Below, piece by piece: positions 45,641 through 57,387 of a DNA stretch of 64,000 nucleotides. The notes beneath the pieces are model-generated. The model was not told the DNA's origin. It saw nothing but the letters and a program-made list of their open reading frames with translations, and did no database searches. Each line of letters begins with the position of its first letter. Position 1 is the first letter of the stretch. The stretch is from Anomaloglossus baeobatrachus (Eukaryota; Chordata; Amphibia; Anura; Aromobatidae). The stretch spans positions 478,980,163 through 479,044,162 of the forward strand of contig NC_134357.1 of assembly GCF_048569485.1 (NCBI RefSeq), read 5' to 3'. Position numbers and translations under genes: made by a program.

Positions 45641-45723
45641 CCAGATCAGAATCCCAATTTGCAGACACGGTGTTTCGGGGTGCTTGGCCCTCGTCAGTGC
45701 AAAGTATGGGGTGTCTGATCTGG
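45641..45723 (-). ncRNA. Type I hammerhead ribozyme, complete fold
   Basis: Read on the minus strand: outer helix I of 10 bp (ccagatcaga at 45714-45723 with tctgatctgg at 45641-45650). Next come an internal loop with a possible CCC/GGG pairing, then inner helix I TTTGCA/TGCAAA (45698-45703 with 45658-45663). The core CTGACGA is at 45691-45697; stem II is GGG/CCC (45688-45690 with 45677-45679, loop about 8); GAAA is at 45673-45676. Stem III is ACA/TGT with loop CCG, and the cleavage-site C is at 45664. Every conserved core base is present. The internal loop in helix I facing the stem II loop is the arrangement of natural fast-cleaving hammerheads. Confidence 0.88.
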
Positions 45724-45913
45724 CTCATGAGAAGCTTTTGTGGGGACCACGGGGGAACACTATTCTCCTTATGGACACTTTGCAAGCCAGTCTGGCTGTT
45801 TTCAAGTATAAGGGGACTTATAGCTGCCATGCCGCTCTGCAAAATATTCAAATTGTCTCTCCAGGACTGGAGACAAACTCTAGCACAGGGCCACCTATTG
45901 GAAGTAGTGATCC

Positions 45914-45950
45914 TAAAAGGGGCAAGCACCCCGAAACACCATGTCTGCTA
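45914..45950 (+). ncRNA. Half hammerhead motif (core start missing)
   Basis: 'ggggcaagcaccccgaaaca' then 'ccatgtctgctaattggg' corresponds to the 3' half of the ribozyme at 45641-45723: stem II, GAAA, stem III, cleavage C and the downstream helix I strand. The CTGACGA part and upstream strand are absent; the copy boundary falls inside stem II. Confidence 0.7.
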
Positions 45951-46094
45951 ATTGGGATTCTGATCTGGCATATATATCCTAAGTTATATGTAAAGGCTTG
46001 TTAAAAATCCACATTTAACGTTTAGGATCGCTACTTCCATTTGGTGGCGCTGCGCTAGAGTTTGTCTCCAGTCCTGGAGAGACAATTTGTCTAA

Positions 46095-46726
46095 GGCCTG
46101 CGACACACATCCGTGCCGCCAGTATGTGTTTGCCATTTTTTGCACGTATCGGCGGCACGGAGACACGTTCAGCAATGTTGCCCTATTGTAGCAGGCACAC
46201 ACACGTAAACCCACATGGAACGTGTGTCCGTGTGCGTTTGTACGTGTGTGCGTTTTTCTAAACGCTGACATGTCAGTGTTTTCTCCGGCAGCACGGGTGT
46301 CACACGGCCCGCACCCGTACCACACGGGTGTAGTGTGGATACGGTCCCGTGTGACACGCGCCGGAGAAAACACGTGTCAGAGAGAAAAAAAAAAAACTTA
46401 ACTCTCCTTCTCCAGCCCTCCTGTCTCTGCCGCTGCTGCCACTTGCTGACGACCGCCGCTCATTATGCTCATTTAATATTCACTTCACTGCGGCCGGCAG
46501 CAGCAGCAGCGGGGAGACGGGAGGGCTGGAGACCGAAGATCAGCACCACGGACAGCAAGAAGGACCACGTGAGTATGCAAATAACCTGTTCTCCGTATGT
46601 TATCACGGATAGCATGCGGAGAACATACGTGGCCCGCACGTACCAGAGACACGTACTTACCTGCACGCAGGGAAAATACGTGTCTCTCGGCACGTGCGTG
46701 ATTTTCACGTGAGTGTGTCGGAGGCC
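46095..46726. mobile_element. Harbinger-type MITE, TAA target duplication
   Basis: The ends ggcctgcgacacacatccgt and gtgtgtcggaggcc are inverted; TAA flanks at 46092-46094 and 46727-46729. The interior has 'acgtgtgtccgtgtgcg'-like runs and an 'acacgtatt..aatacgtgt' type symmetry, without coding capacity. Confidence 0.85.
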
Positions 46727-46729
46727 TAA

Positions 46730-47760
46730 CACTGAGGGAGGCAATCAGGTCTTTGTGGTTGACTGGTGGTACCTTTCTAGTGTGGGGGTGTATGTGGTGA
46801 GTGTTGTGACCTGTGACCCCTGGGGTCCAGGGCGTTACACTGGTCATGACAATGTAATCACTGCTGGCTGCTGTAGTGAGCCTGTGGCGATCCCTGCATA
46901 TATCTGCACATACAGGTGGGGCTGACAGGCGCAGGTGTATCCGCGATCCACCCGCGCCTGCTTGCCGCTTATATCGCGCTGTCAAAATGTGACAGTGATT
47001 TTAAATGTCCACTGCAGGGTTCGCGCCTTTCCCTACCGCCATCAGAGGCCCCGTGAAGTGATCACAGGGAGCCGATAGTTGCCATGGTAGCTTGCGGTCT
47101 CATGACTTATTTACTGTGTGAACCAGCAGAGCAGCAGCTGTAACAGGAGTGCTGCATTTCTGCTGATCAGAGCTGTGCCGCCGATCCATAAAGTCCCCTA
47201 GAGGGACTAATAAAATGTATAAAAAAACCTAAATTCATTCTCCCCATTGAAAATAAAACCATAAAAAAATATATATACGCACGCGCGCACACACATATAT
47301 TTGGTATCGATATGCCCAATCTATCAAAATATAAAATCAATTATTCTGATCGGTACACAGCGTAGCGATTGGAAAAAAAAAAACAACCCAAAATTAGTTG
47401 GGGTTTTTTTTGGTCTCCGTGAGTTTTTTTTTTTTTTTTAATAATGCAATAACGGGTGATTTATAAAGTGGCATCTACACAAAAATTGTATAACTAAAAA
47501 TGACCGCTCAAGATGCAAAAAAAGATAAACCATCACTGAACCCCAGATCCGAAAAAATTAGAAAGTAGTGGAAAATAGCAACACAAGCCCAATCTCCCCC
47601 CTCCCCCCCGTTTCCAGTACACTATATGGTAAAACTAATAGTTTAATTTAAAAGTTTGCAAAAAATAAGCCCTCATATGACAAGATCAATGGAAAAATAA
47701 GAGTTACCGCTCTCAGAAGAAGGGGAGAACGAAACGAAAAATGGACAATCAGTCTCTATT
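46730..47760. repeat. Family C scrap followed by a decayed TTAA (piggyBac-like) element
   Basis: 46735-46850 matches family C loosely. From about 46920, blocks follow the order of the element at 18830-20037 ('cccctagagggactaataaa', 'atctatcaaaatataaaatc', 'tacactatatggtaaaacta', 'ttaccgctctcagaagaagg'), but the GGGG-TTAA end is lost. It is an older copy than the other two. Confidence 0.7.
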
Positions 47761-48450
47761 TCCAGACAGTGAACAGAGCAGAGTCCGCGAACGATCGGGC
47801 CAAGGCTTTGCAGACCTCCAGTCTTAGATCACTGAGGGTCTAAGTGTTTGGACTCGGTTGTGGTACCTGTAAGCAGTAAAAGCTCATAAAGTTTACTCCT
47901 CATCCTGTCTGATTGCTTAGTGGATCCGGCCGGTGGAAGCTTAAGTTTGTGGTGACGGAACTGTTCCTTATTTTCAGTGCCTGTCACTACTGATCTGTCC
48001 ATGACCCAAGAATGGGACATTGTGTTCCCGCCGGTGGAGCTGCCAAAATCCATGTAAAATCCACCTCTGAACTCTGCACATATGAAATCCTCATCATCTT
48101 CCGGCAGTAAATGGCCGCTACACACTTTACCGCGCTGCAGAAACCTTGTGCCCTGGCGCGGCTGCAACCTGCACCGCACAAGCCCGGGTATGAGCAGTTA
48201 ATTAACGCCGCGCTGCATGAGATGACGATGCTGCTTGCCAAGAGCTTTCCAATTACGCAGCAAATTCTCAGCTGGCCTGCGGAGGAAGGAGGTGCCATCC
48301 CTTTTGGCAGCTTTCCAGGCTATAGAATCACAGCGGCGGGCGGCTGCTGCTCGGCCGGCACTGTGACTGCACATATGGCATGTTGTTGTCATCCTTATAT
48401 AATGGGCCATCGATTTCTGATCATTGCCTTCTCATATGTTTGTGCTTCAG
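47761..48450 (+). other. MAP2K6 intron, unique sequence before the exon
   Basis: GC-moderate sequence with no repeat recognised. The splice acceptor region at its end reads tcatatgtttgtgcttcag before the exon. Confidence 0.6.
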
Positions 48451-48564
48451 AACTTTGAGGTAAAAGCCGATGACTTATTACCTATCGAAGAACTGGGTCG
48501 GGGCGCCTACGGCGTGGTGGAGAAGATGCGCCATGTGCCGAGTGAGCAGATCATGGCTGTCAAG
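48451..48564 (+). CDS. map2k6: MAP2K6 exon, start of the kinase domain
   Basis: The 114-nt, phase-0 exon encodes 38 residues: NFEVKADDLLPIEELGRGAY then GVVEKMRHVPSEQIMAVK. This matches human MAP2K6 residues 45-82 with about three differences and fits MAP2K3 less well (MAP2K3 has EADDLVTI and VRHAQSGT). It holds the glycine-rich ATP-binding loop GRGAYG and ends at the invariant ATP-anchoring lysine of MAVK (Lys82 in human). The acceptor tgtgcttcag and donor aag|gtaaga are canonical. MAP2K6 phosphorylates the Thr-Gly-Tyr loop of p38 kinases in the cytoplasm and nucleus during stress signalling. The previous exon is the candidate at 40561-40614, giving an intron of 7.8 kb; the next exon (RIRATVNSQEQ in human) was not found, so it lies beyond the window. 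Confidence 0.96.
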
Positions 48565-48824
<260 letters not shown>

Positions 48825-49518
48825 ACACCGTCTCATTCAAAAAGTTTTCTTTACTTTCATGACTCTGAAAATTGTAGATTCACATTGAAGGCATCAAGAC
48901 TATGAATTAACACATGTGGAATGAAATACTTAACAAAAAAAGTGTGACACTACTGAAAATATGTCTTTTCTTTGTCGCTCCATTGGGAGACCCAGACAAT
49001 TGGGGTGTATAGCTATGCCTCCGGAGGCCACACAAAGTATTACACTAAAAGTGTAAAGCCCCTCCCCTTCTGCCTATACACCCCCCGTGCTCACGGGCTC
49101 CTCAGTTTTTATGCTTTGTGCGAAGGAGGCAGACATCCACGCATAGCTCCACAGCTTGGTCGGCAGCAGCTGCTGACCAGGTCGGATGGAAGAAAAGAGG
49201 GCCCATAACAGGGCCCCCAGCATGCTCCCTTCTCACCCCACTTTGTCGGCGGTGTTGTTAAGGTTGAGGTACCCATTGCGGGTACACAGGCAGGAGCCAC
49301 ATGCTGTTTTCCTTCCCCATCCCTTAAGGCTCTGGGTGAAGTGGGATCCAGGACCGGTCTCTAGGCACTGGGACCGTGCTCCCTCCGCAGCCCCTGGGAA
49401 TCTGCAGGATAGGAGCTGAGTATCGTCAGGGACAAGGCCCTGCTACTATGAGGTACTCTGTGTCCCCGTGGGGACCGCGCATGGAGCGCTGGTGCCAGTC
49501 ACATTACAGCACTGCTGG

Positions 49519-49815
49519 GTGTGTTAGTGCGCCGGACATGGAGCGCTTGTGCCAGACACTTTCCAGCACGGCTGGGTGTGTTAGTGCGCCGGACATGCAG
49601 CGCCTGTGCCAGACACTTTCCAGCACTGCTGGGTGTGTTAGTGCGCCGGACATGGAGCGCTTGTACCAGACACTTTCCAGCACGGCTGGGTGTGTTAGTG
49701 CGCCGGACATGGAGCGCTTGTGCCAGACACTTTCCAGCACTGCTGGGTGTGTTAGTGCGCCGGACATGGAGCGCTTGTGCCAGACACTTTCCAGCACTGC
49801 TGGGTGTGTTTGTGC
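49519..49815. repeat. 57-bp tandem repeat in the DIRS copy 2 leader, about 5 copies
   Basis: Units contain gtgcgccggacatggagcgc, ttgtgccagacactttccag and cactgctgggtgtgttagtg. The equivalent place in copy 1 (about 20700-20740) holds only a single unit-like sequence, so the array expanded in this copy or lineage. Confidence 0.92.
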
Positions 49816-50213
49816 GCCGGGGGACTACCGCGCGGCCGCTCTTAGTGCCGGCCGCGCTTATAACTTTAGTCCCCGGCTTCTGCGGCCTAGTGTCGTTTAT
49901 TCCCGCCCACAGGCCTGCCAGTCAGGGAAGGGGCGGGACGCTGCACGGATCGTCAGCGGAGGGCTGGAGCATACATTAGTATCCTCCTCCCTCCTCACTC
50001 AGTACAGTGGGGCACTGGGTTCCCGCACTTTTCTTGGGCACGCCCACGGTCTCCTCCTCCTCACAGAACGCCGGCAGCCATTCCTGTCAGCGATTCAGAC
50101 GCTGGAGAGGAGAGACAACACAGGGAGACCCAGGCAGGGAATCCGGTGACCACACAACTGCTTTGAGCGGTCGGTAAGCAGCACCTATGGTGCTGGCCCC
50201 ACTGAGTACCGAA

Positions 50214-50214
<1 letters not shown>

Positions 50215-50290
<76 letters not shown>
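50215..50290. repeat. (TA)n microsatellite in the DIRS copy 2 leader
   Basis: About 38 TA units just before the gag-like region. Copy 1 has only ordinary AT-rich sequence at the same place (about 21262-21285). Confidence 0.97.
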
Positions 50291-50292
<2 letters not shown>

Positions 50293-50375
50293 CTTATAGG
50301 CTATACATTGCACTGTACGGTCGCTCTGTTGATTTTTGGCTATATACCCTCCTGGTTGTTCTCAGAGGAGACAAC

Positions 50376-51875
50376 ATGTCATCTGCAAAAAGCAAGGGTG
50401 CCAAAGCACAGGCGTACTTTGCAACTTGTACCTCATGTACAGCTGTACTACCGGCAGGTTCCACTGACCCTCATTGTGTGCAATGCTCGGCCCCTGTGGC
50501 ACTTACTCAGCCGGAGCCTCTGCGACTGGTGGCCCAGGTGGATCCACCTGCTACCACTGTCCAGGTGACAGGGACGGAGTTTGCAGCCTTTGCTGACAAA
50601 CTGTCTGAGACTATGGATAAATGGTCTGCTAAAATACTGGAAGCATTGCAGTCCAGACCGGTGATTCAGGCCCCGGGCTCTACCCAATCCTTGATCCCTG
50701 GTCCCCCTCAATTGGAACAGCAAAGTGCCCCTGGGGTATCCCATAGGTCCCAGGGTGAGGTCTCTCACACGGACCGCAGTCCCAGGCCGACCAAGCGGGG
50801 TCGCTGGGAAGATCCCTCCACCTCATCACACTGTTCAGGGTCCCAACAGGGGGACTCTCTGGAGGATGAAGCGGAGGTATCAGATCAGGATTCTGATCCT
50901 GAAGCCGCTCTCAACCTAGATACGCCTGAAGGTGACGCAGTAGTGAATGACCTTATAGCGACCATCAATCAGGTGTTGGATATTTCTCCCCCAGCTCCTA
51001 CAATTGAGGAGTCTGCTTCTCAGGAGAAATTCCGTTTCAGGTTTCCAAAGCGTACATTAAATATGTTTCTAGATCACTCTGACTTCAGAGAGGCAATCCA
51101 GAAAAACCGAGACTGTCCAGACAAGCGTTTTTCCAAGCGTCTTAAGGACACACGTTATCCCTTCCCCCCCGAGGTTGTCAAGGGCTGGACTCAGTGTCCT
51201 AAGGTGGATCCTCCAATCTCCAGACTGGCGGCTAGATCCATAGTTGCAGTGGAAGATGGGGCTTCACTTAAAGATGCCACTGACAGACAGATGGAACTAT
51301 GGTTGAAATCCATCTATGAAGCTATAGGCGCGTCTTTTGCCCCAGCATTTGCTGCCGTATGGGCACTCCAAGCTATCTCAGCTTGTCAGGCGCAGATTAA
51401 TGCAGTAACACGTACATCTGTCCCACAAGTGGTGTCCTTAACCAATCAGGCGTCGGCGTTTGCGTCCTACGCCATTAATGCTATCCTGGACTCTGCGAGC
51501 CGTACGGCGGTGGCATCCGCCAACTCGGTGGTACTCCGCAGGGCCATGTGGCTACGCGAATGGAAGGCAGACTCTGCTTCCAAAAAGTTCTTAACCGGTT
51601 TGCCATTGGCTGGCGACCGCTTGTTTGGTGAGCGATTGGATGAAATCATTAAACAATCCAAGGGAAAGGATTCATCCTTACCCCAGTCCAAACCAAACAG
51701 ACCTCAACCACGGAAGGTACAATCGAGGTTTCGGTCCTTTCGGACCGCGGGCAGATCTCAATTTTCCTCGTCCAAAAGGCCTCAGAAAGATCAGAGGAAC
51801 TCCGATGCATGGCGGTCTAAGTCACGTCCTAAGAAGACCGCCGGAGGAACCGCTCCCAAAGCGGCCTCCTCATGA
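50376..51875 (+). pseudogene. DIRS copy 2 gag-like region
   Basis: The region reads MSSAKSKGAKAQAYFATCTS at its start, with the Cys/His cluster (CTSC ... HCVQC), an acidic Ser/Pro-rich linker and the conserved FRFPKR and RLKDTRYPFPPE blocks. It ends in a basic tail (KSRPKKTAGG). About 500 residues, uninterrupted where copy 1 has the hAT. It is part of an element that is broken elsewhere. Confidence 0.88.
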
Positions 51876-54800
51876 CTTTCGGCCTCCTCAAACCGCATCC
51901 TCGGTCGGTGGCAGGCTCTCCCGCTTTTGCGACGCCTGGCTGCCACAAGTAAAAGACCGATGGGTGAGAGACATTCTTTCTCACGGTTACAGGATAGAGT
52001 TCAACTCTCGTCCTCCGACGCGTTTCTTCAGAACATCTCCACCCCCCGACAGAGCCGAGGCTCTTATGCAGGCGGTGGGCACCCTGAAGGAGGAAGGAGT
52101 GGTGATCCCGGTTCCTCTTCAGCAACGGGGTCACGGTTTTTACTCCAACTTGTTCGTGGTGCCAAAAAAGGACGGATCCTCCCGTCCCGTTCTGGACCTA
52201 AAGCTGCTCAACAAGCATGTGAAAACCAGGCGGTTCCGGATGGAATCGCTCCGCTCCGTCATCGCCTCAATGTCCCAAGGAGATTTCCTGGCATCAATAG
52301 ACATCAAAGATGCTTATCTCCATGTACCGATTGCGCCAGAGCATCAGCGCTTCCTGCGCTTCGCCATAGGGGACGAACACCTTCAGTTCGTGGCACTACC
52401 TTTTGGCCTGGCAACAGCCCCACGGGTTTTCACCAAGGTCATGGCAACAGTGGTGGCAATCCTACACTCTCAGGGACACTCGGTGATCCCTTACTTAGAC
52501 GATCTACTTGTCAAGGCACCCTCTCAAGGGGCATGCCAACACAGCCTGAACATTGCTCTGGAAACTCTCCAGAGTTTCGGGTGGATCATCAATTTTCCAA
52601 AGTCAAATCTGACACCGGCCCAATCACTGACATATCTTGGCATGGAGTTTCATACTCTCTCAGCGATAGTGAAGCTTCCGCTGAACAAACAGCGTTCACT
52701 ACAGACAGGGGTGCAATCTCTCCTTCATGGTCAGTCACACCCCCTGAGGCGCCTCATGCACTTCCTAGGGAAGATGGTGGCAGCAATGGAGGCAGTTCCT
52801 TTTGCGCAGTTTCATCTGTGCCCACTTCAATGGGACATTCTCCGCAAATGGGACAGGAAGTCGACGTCCCTCGACAGGAACGTCTCCCTTTCTCGGGCAG
52901 CCAAAGCTTCCCTTCAGTGGTGGCTTCTTCCCACTTCTCTGTCGGAGGGGAAATCCTTCCTGCCCCCATCCTGGGCTGTGGTCACGACGGACGCGAGCCT
53001 GTCAGGGTGGGGAGCGGTCTTTCTCCACCACAGGGCTCAGGGGACTTGGACTCAGACAGAGTCCTCCCTTCAGATCAATGTTCTGGAGATAAGGGCAGTG
53101 TATCTTGCCCTAAAGGCGTTCCAGCCGTGGCTGGAAGGCAAACAGATCCGAATTCAGTCGGACAACTCCACAGCGGTGGCATACATCAACCACCAAGGCG
53201 GGACACGCAGTCGGCAAGCCTTCCAGGAAGTTCGGCGGATTCTGCTGTGGGTGGAAGCCACAGCCTCGACCATATCCGCAGTTCACATCCCGGGCGTAGA
53301 AAACTGGGAAGCAGACTTTCTCAGTCGCCAGGGCATGGATGCAGGGGAATGGTCCCTTCACCCGGACGTGTTTCAGGAGATCTGTTGCCGCTGGGGGATG
53401 CCGGACGTCGACCTAATGGCGTCCCGGCACAACAACAAGGTCCCAACGTTCATGGCACGGTCTCAAGATCACAGAGCTCTGGCGGCAGACGCCTTAGTTC
53501 AGGATTGGTCGCAGTTTCAACTCCCTTATGTGTTTCCTCCTCTTGCACTGTTGCCCAGAGTGTTACGCAAGATCAGGGCCGACTGCCGCCGCGCCATCCT
53601 CGTCGCTCCAGACTGGCCGAGGAGGTCGTGGTACCCGGATCTGTGGCATCTCACGGTCGGCCAACCGTGGGTACTACCAGACCGACCAGACTTGCTGTCT
53701 CAAGGGCCGTTTTTCCATCTGAATTCTGCGGCCCTGAACCTGACTGTGTGGCCATTGAGTCCTGGATCCTAGCGTCTTCAGGATTATCTCAAGAGGTCAT
53801 TGCTACCATGAGACAGGCTAGGAAACCAACGTCCGCCAAGATCTACCACAGGACGTGGAAAATATTCCTGGCGTGGTGCTCTGTTCAGGGTGTTTCTCCC
53901 TGGCCGTTTGCCTTGCCCACTTTTCTGTTCTTCCTTCAATCCGGATTAGAAAAGGGTTTGTCACTAGGCTCCCTTAAGGGACAAGTCTCTGCGCTCTCTG
54001 TTTTTCTTCAGAAGCGCCTAGCCAGACTTCCACAGGTTCGCACCTTCCTGCAGGGGGTTTGTCACATCGTACCTCCTTACAAGCGTCCGTTAGAACCCTG
54101 GGATCTGAACAGGGTGCTGATGGTTCTTCAGAAACCACCGTTCGAGCCAATGAGGGATATCTCTCTCTCACGCCTTTCGCAGAAAGTGGTTTTCCTAGTA
54201 GCAGTCACTTCGCTTCGGAGAGTGTCTGAGCTAGCAGCGCTGTCATGCAAAGCCCCCTTCCTGGTTTTTCACCAGGACAAGGTGGTGCTGCGTCCGGTTC
54301 CGGAATTTCTCCCTAAGGTGGTATCCCCCTTTCATCTCAATCAGGATATCTCCTTACCCTCTTTTTGTCCTCATCCAGTTCACCAATGTGAAAAGGATTT
54401 GCACTTGTTAGATCTGGTGAGAGCACTCAGATTCTACATTTCTCGTACGGCGCCTCTGCGTCGCTCGTCGCTCGGATGCACTCTTTGTCCTTGTCGCTGG
54501 CCAGCGTAAAGGGACACAAGCTTCCAAGTCAACCCTGGCTCGGTGGATCAAGGAACCAATTCTCGAGGCTTATCGTTCCTCCGGGCTTCCGGTTCCCTCA
54601 GGGCTGAAGGCCCATTCTACCAGGGCCGTGGGAGCGTCCTGGGCTTTGCGGCACCAGGCTACGGCTCAGCAGGTGTGTCAGGCGGCTACCTGGTCGAGCC
54701 TGCACACTTTCACGAAACACTATCAGGTGCATACCTATGCTTCGGCAGATGCCAGCCTAGGTAGGCGAGTCCTTCAGGCGGCGGTTGCCCACCTGTAGGA
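51876..54800 (+). pseudogene. DIRS copy 2 RT, RNase H and tyrosine recombinase region
   Basis: RT motifs RPVLDLKLLNKH, DIKDAYLHVPI and YLDDLL; RNase H motifs TTDASLSGWGAVF and QSDNSTAVAYINHQGG; then the DIRS-typical block VFPPLALLPRVLRKI with APDWPRRSWYPDL. The recombinase shows SLRRVSEL, AHSTRAVG and FTKHYQ. Family members use overlapping frames for RT and recombinase. The region carries at least one break, so no functional set of proteins is expected. Confidence 0.92.
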
Positions 54801-55627
54801 CGGAGCCGTTACGGCTCTATTATGAGGTATTATTTACCCACCCAGGGACTGCTTTTGGACGTCCCAATTGTCTGGGTCTCCCAATGGAGCGACAAAGAAG
54901 AAGGGAATTTTGTTTACTTACCGTAAATTCCTTTTCTTCTAGCTCCAATTGGGAGACCCAGCACCCGCCCCTTTTTTTTGTATACACATGTTGTTCATGT
55001 TGAATGGTTTCAGTTCTCCGATATTCCTTCGGATTGAAGTTACGAGTAAAGCAAGAAATCACCAGTTGGTATTTCTAGAGGACACTACTCACATGTATTA
55101 AATATTTTAGCACCAGTGAGGATAAATTACTAAAACTTAGCTTTTATTTAAGCTCTTTAAAATTCAACAAAAACAGACACTATAAAATACACTTAGGATC
55201 ACCCTGCAGGTAGCCAAGGTGCATGTTACCATGCTGTAATGCACAACCCTTGGACAAATACCAATAGGGGGAGTACAGTTATGTGTAATACTGATATCAA
55301 TTACTGTCACCTATGCGCATTATAAAGATATTAGACAGATGTTCCGTTATCTAAATGCCAAATTTGGAGATCTATCTCCTCAAAGACAGTAAGATATAAA
55401 CAATTCCCTTATGCAGGGGTTAATTACACATACTAGAATATAAAACTTAGAAAGATCTCACCCATTTGGAGGATCTTCAAACGTTTGGTACGGCAGTCCG
55501 TCTTTTGGAGGGGTCACAAAGGGGCCTGTGGTCCAGGCTGGGTATAACTTGCCCTAAACCCCCTTGTCTCCCGTCCTTACAAGGACGGTCCACATCTGAA
55601 CCTATGTCCTTGCAAAAAGTAGTCCCA

Positions 55628-55689
55628 CATGCCTCCCGCCTCCCGACGCGTTTCGTCACTTTCTGTGACTCCTCAGGGGTCCAAGCATG
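55628..55689 (-). ncRNA. Type I hammerhead ribozyme, left arm
   Basis: Mirror image of the motif at 57326-57387, with the same bases: core CTGAGGA, stem II GTCAC/GTGAC, GAAA, minimal stem III A-CGCG-U and C as the cleavage base. Helix I is formed by CCC/GGG and an outer CATGC/GCATG. Confidence 0.85.
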
Positions 55690-56563
55690 AAAGATCATGT
55701 AGTGGGTCAAAAGAGTGGTGTGTGACCTGCAGAGTCCAAACACCAAATGCTGCCAACCGCCAGCCCCCTCATTAGTCATCTATAAGTATATAGTTAAGGG
55801 CCCGCACAGCCAATCCTAACAACCTCCAATCAGGTGCAACTCATGAATAAACTCAGAACTCACCATTTGAATAATGATTGTCACCATGCCGCCGGCTTCC
55901 CACGTGTCCCGGGCATTATCATGTTGTCCAAACTCCATTATGCCCCGGCGTGTGCCGCACTTCCGGGTGGCGGTCACGAGAGGGAGGCCTGATCCGCATC
56001 ACGTGGTGCATTCGTCACCACGTGGTCGGACATGTAATCTCGCGCGTCACCATGTCCTTCAGTGCGGACCTCCGATATCAGGCCCGCCCACAGACAGAGG
56101 CCAGTTCCGCATCACGTGGTGCACTCCGCACCACGTGATCAGACATGTGATAAGACACATCACAATGCCCTTCAGTGTGGTCCTCCGATATCGGGCACGC
56201 CCACAGAGCCCACAATCAATAATCACGCACAAAGTACATATCCCTTAGAGTAAGCCATTGGGTTATAGTGTTATTATTATACTCAGTTATGTAAATGTAG
56301 TTTTATATCAGGGAATCCCCCACACATGGAAGAGATGTCACGTGATGCAAACCACGTGATCCACCCTGCCATCGTATCAACAACGGAGGGATTACATGCT
56401 TCAAAACCACCCACTGTCCCTCCAAAGGGCCAAACATACCATATGGAGCGTAATGTATTGCACTGTGCATATTGAAAACAGTGCCGTGTATCAGCCAACA
56501 GTGGAAGGGGATACATATAATCGGCAGTAATACTGCACATGTGACCAAATAACATTATCTCTC

Positions 56564-56592
56564 GGGGGGGGGGGGGGGGGGGGAGGGGGGGT
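56564..56592. repeat. Poly-G run
   Basis: About 19 G, an A, then 7 G, in the unique centre of the palindromic element. It is length-unstable and may be miscounted in the assembly. Confidence 0.9.
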
Positions 56593-57325
56593 GTTTCTGC
56601 AGGAAAAATACATATTCACGTGTTCAAGTAACTCATGGTTACAAAAGGAGTCCTACAGAAACATACAGCCCCATATTCTCCCTGATATATTTCCCATACC
56701 ACACTAAATAATATGTCTAGACGTAATGATATCGATTAAGAATACTGACACAGCTCTTAAATTACAGCAGCAGATTTATTTCAGGGGATTACTTAAGAAT
56801 TATTTCTTTACACCCATTCCCCCAGGGGAGTGTAAATAAATCATGAGTATAATAGGAGTTAGTGTATTTTAGCAAAAATAACACCACGGAGTGCACCACG
56901 TGATGCGGAACTGGCCTCTGTCTGTGGGCGGGCCTGATATCGGAGGTCCGCACTGAAGGACATGGTGACGCGCGAGATCACATGTCCGACCACGTGGTGA
57001 CGAATGCACCACGTGATGCGGATCAGGCCTCCCTCTCGTGACCGCCACCCGGAAGTGCGGCACACGCCGGGGCATAATGGAGTTTGGACAACATGATAAT
57101 GCCCGGGACACGTGGGAAGCCGGCGGCATGGTGACAATCATTATTCAAATGGTGAGTTCTGAGTTTATTCATGAGTTGCACCTGATTGGAGGTTGTTAGG
57201 ATTGGCTGTGCGGGCCCTTAACTATATACTTATAGATGACTAATGAGGGGGCTGGCGGTTGGCAGCATTTGGTGTTTGGACTCTGCAGGTCACACACCAC
57301 TCTTTTGACCCACTACATGATCTTT

Positions 57326-57387
57326 CATGCTTGGACCCCTGAGGAGTCACAGAAAGTGACGAAACGCGTCGGGAGGCGGGAGGCATG
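57326..57387 (+). ncRNA. Type I hammerhead ribozyme, right arm
   Basis: Outer helix I CATGC/GCATG (57326-57330 with 57383-57387), an internal loop, inner helix I CCC/GGG (57336-57338 with 57371-57373). The core CTGAGGA is at 57339-57345; stem II is GTCAC/GTGAC (57346-57350 with 57356-57360) with loop AGAAA; GAAA is at 57361-57364. Stem III is A-U and C-G around a 2-base loop (57364-57369), and C17 is at 57370. Such a tiny stem III is known from newt satellite and Penelope-like hammerheads, which are thought to work best as dimers. Confidence 0.87.

Larger units (their letters stand above)
45441..46091. mobile_element. Ribozyme-bearing retroelement-like repeat with direct and inverted copies
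   Basis: A ~149-bp unit occurs twice in the same direction (45441-45588 and 45771-45919; both contain 'tctccaggactggagacaaa'). The segment 45524-45689 returns inverted at 45919-46090. A full hammerhead ribozyme lies on the minus strand between the direct copies, and a half ribozyme lies on the + strand at the start of the inverted copy. Direct plus inverted partial copies are a habit of Penelope-like elements; no reverse transcriptase is present here, so the class is inference. The right end is cut by the Harbinger MITE at 46095. Confidence 0.65.
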
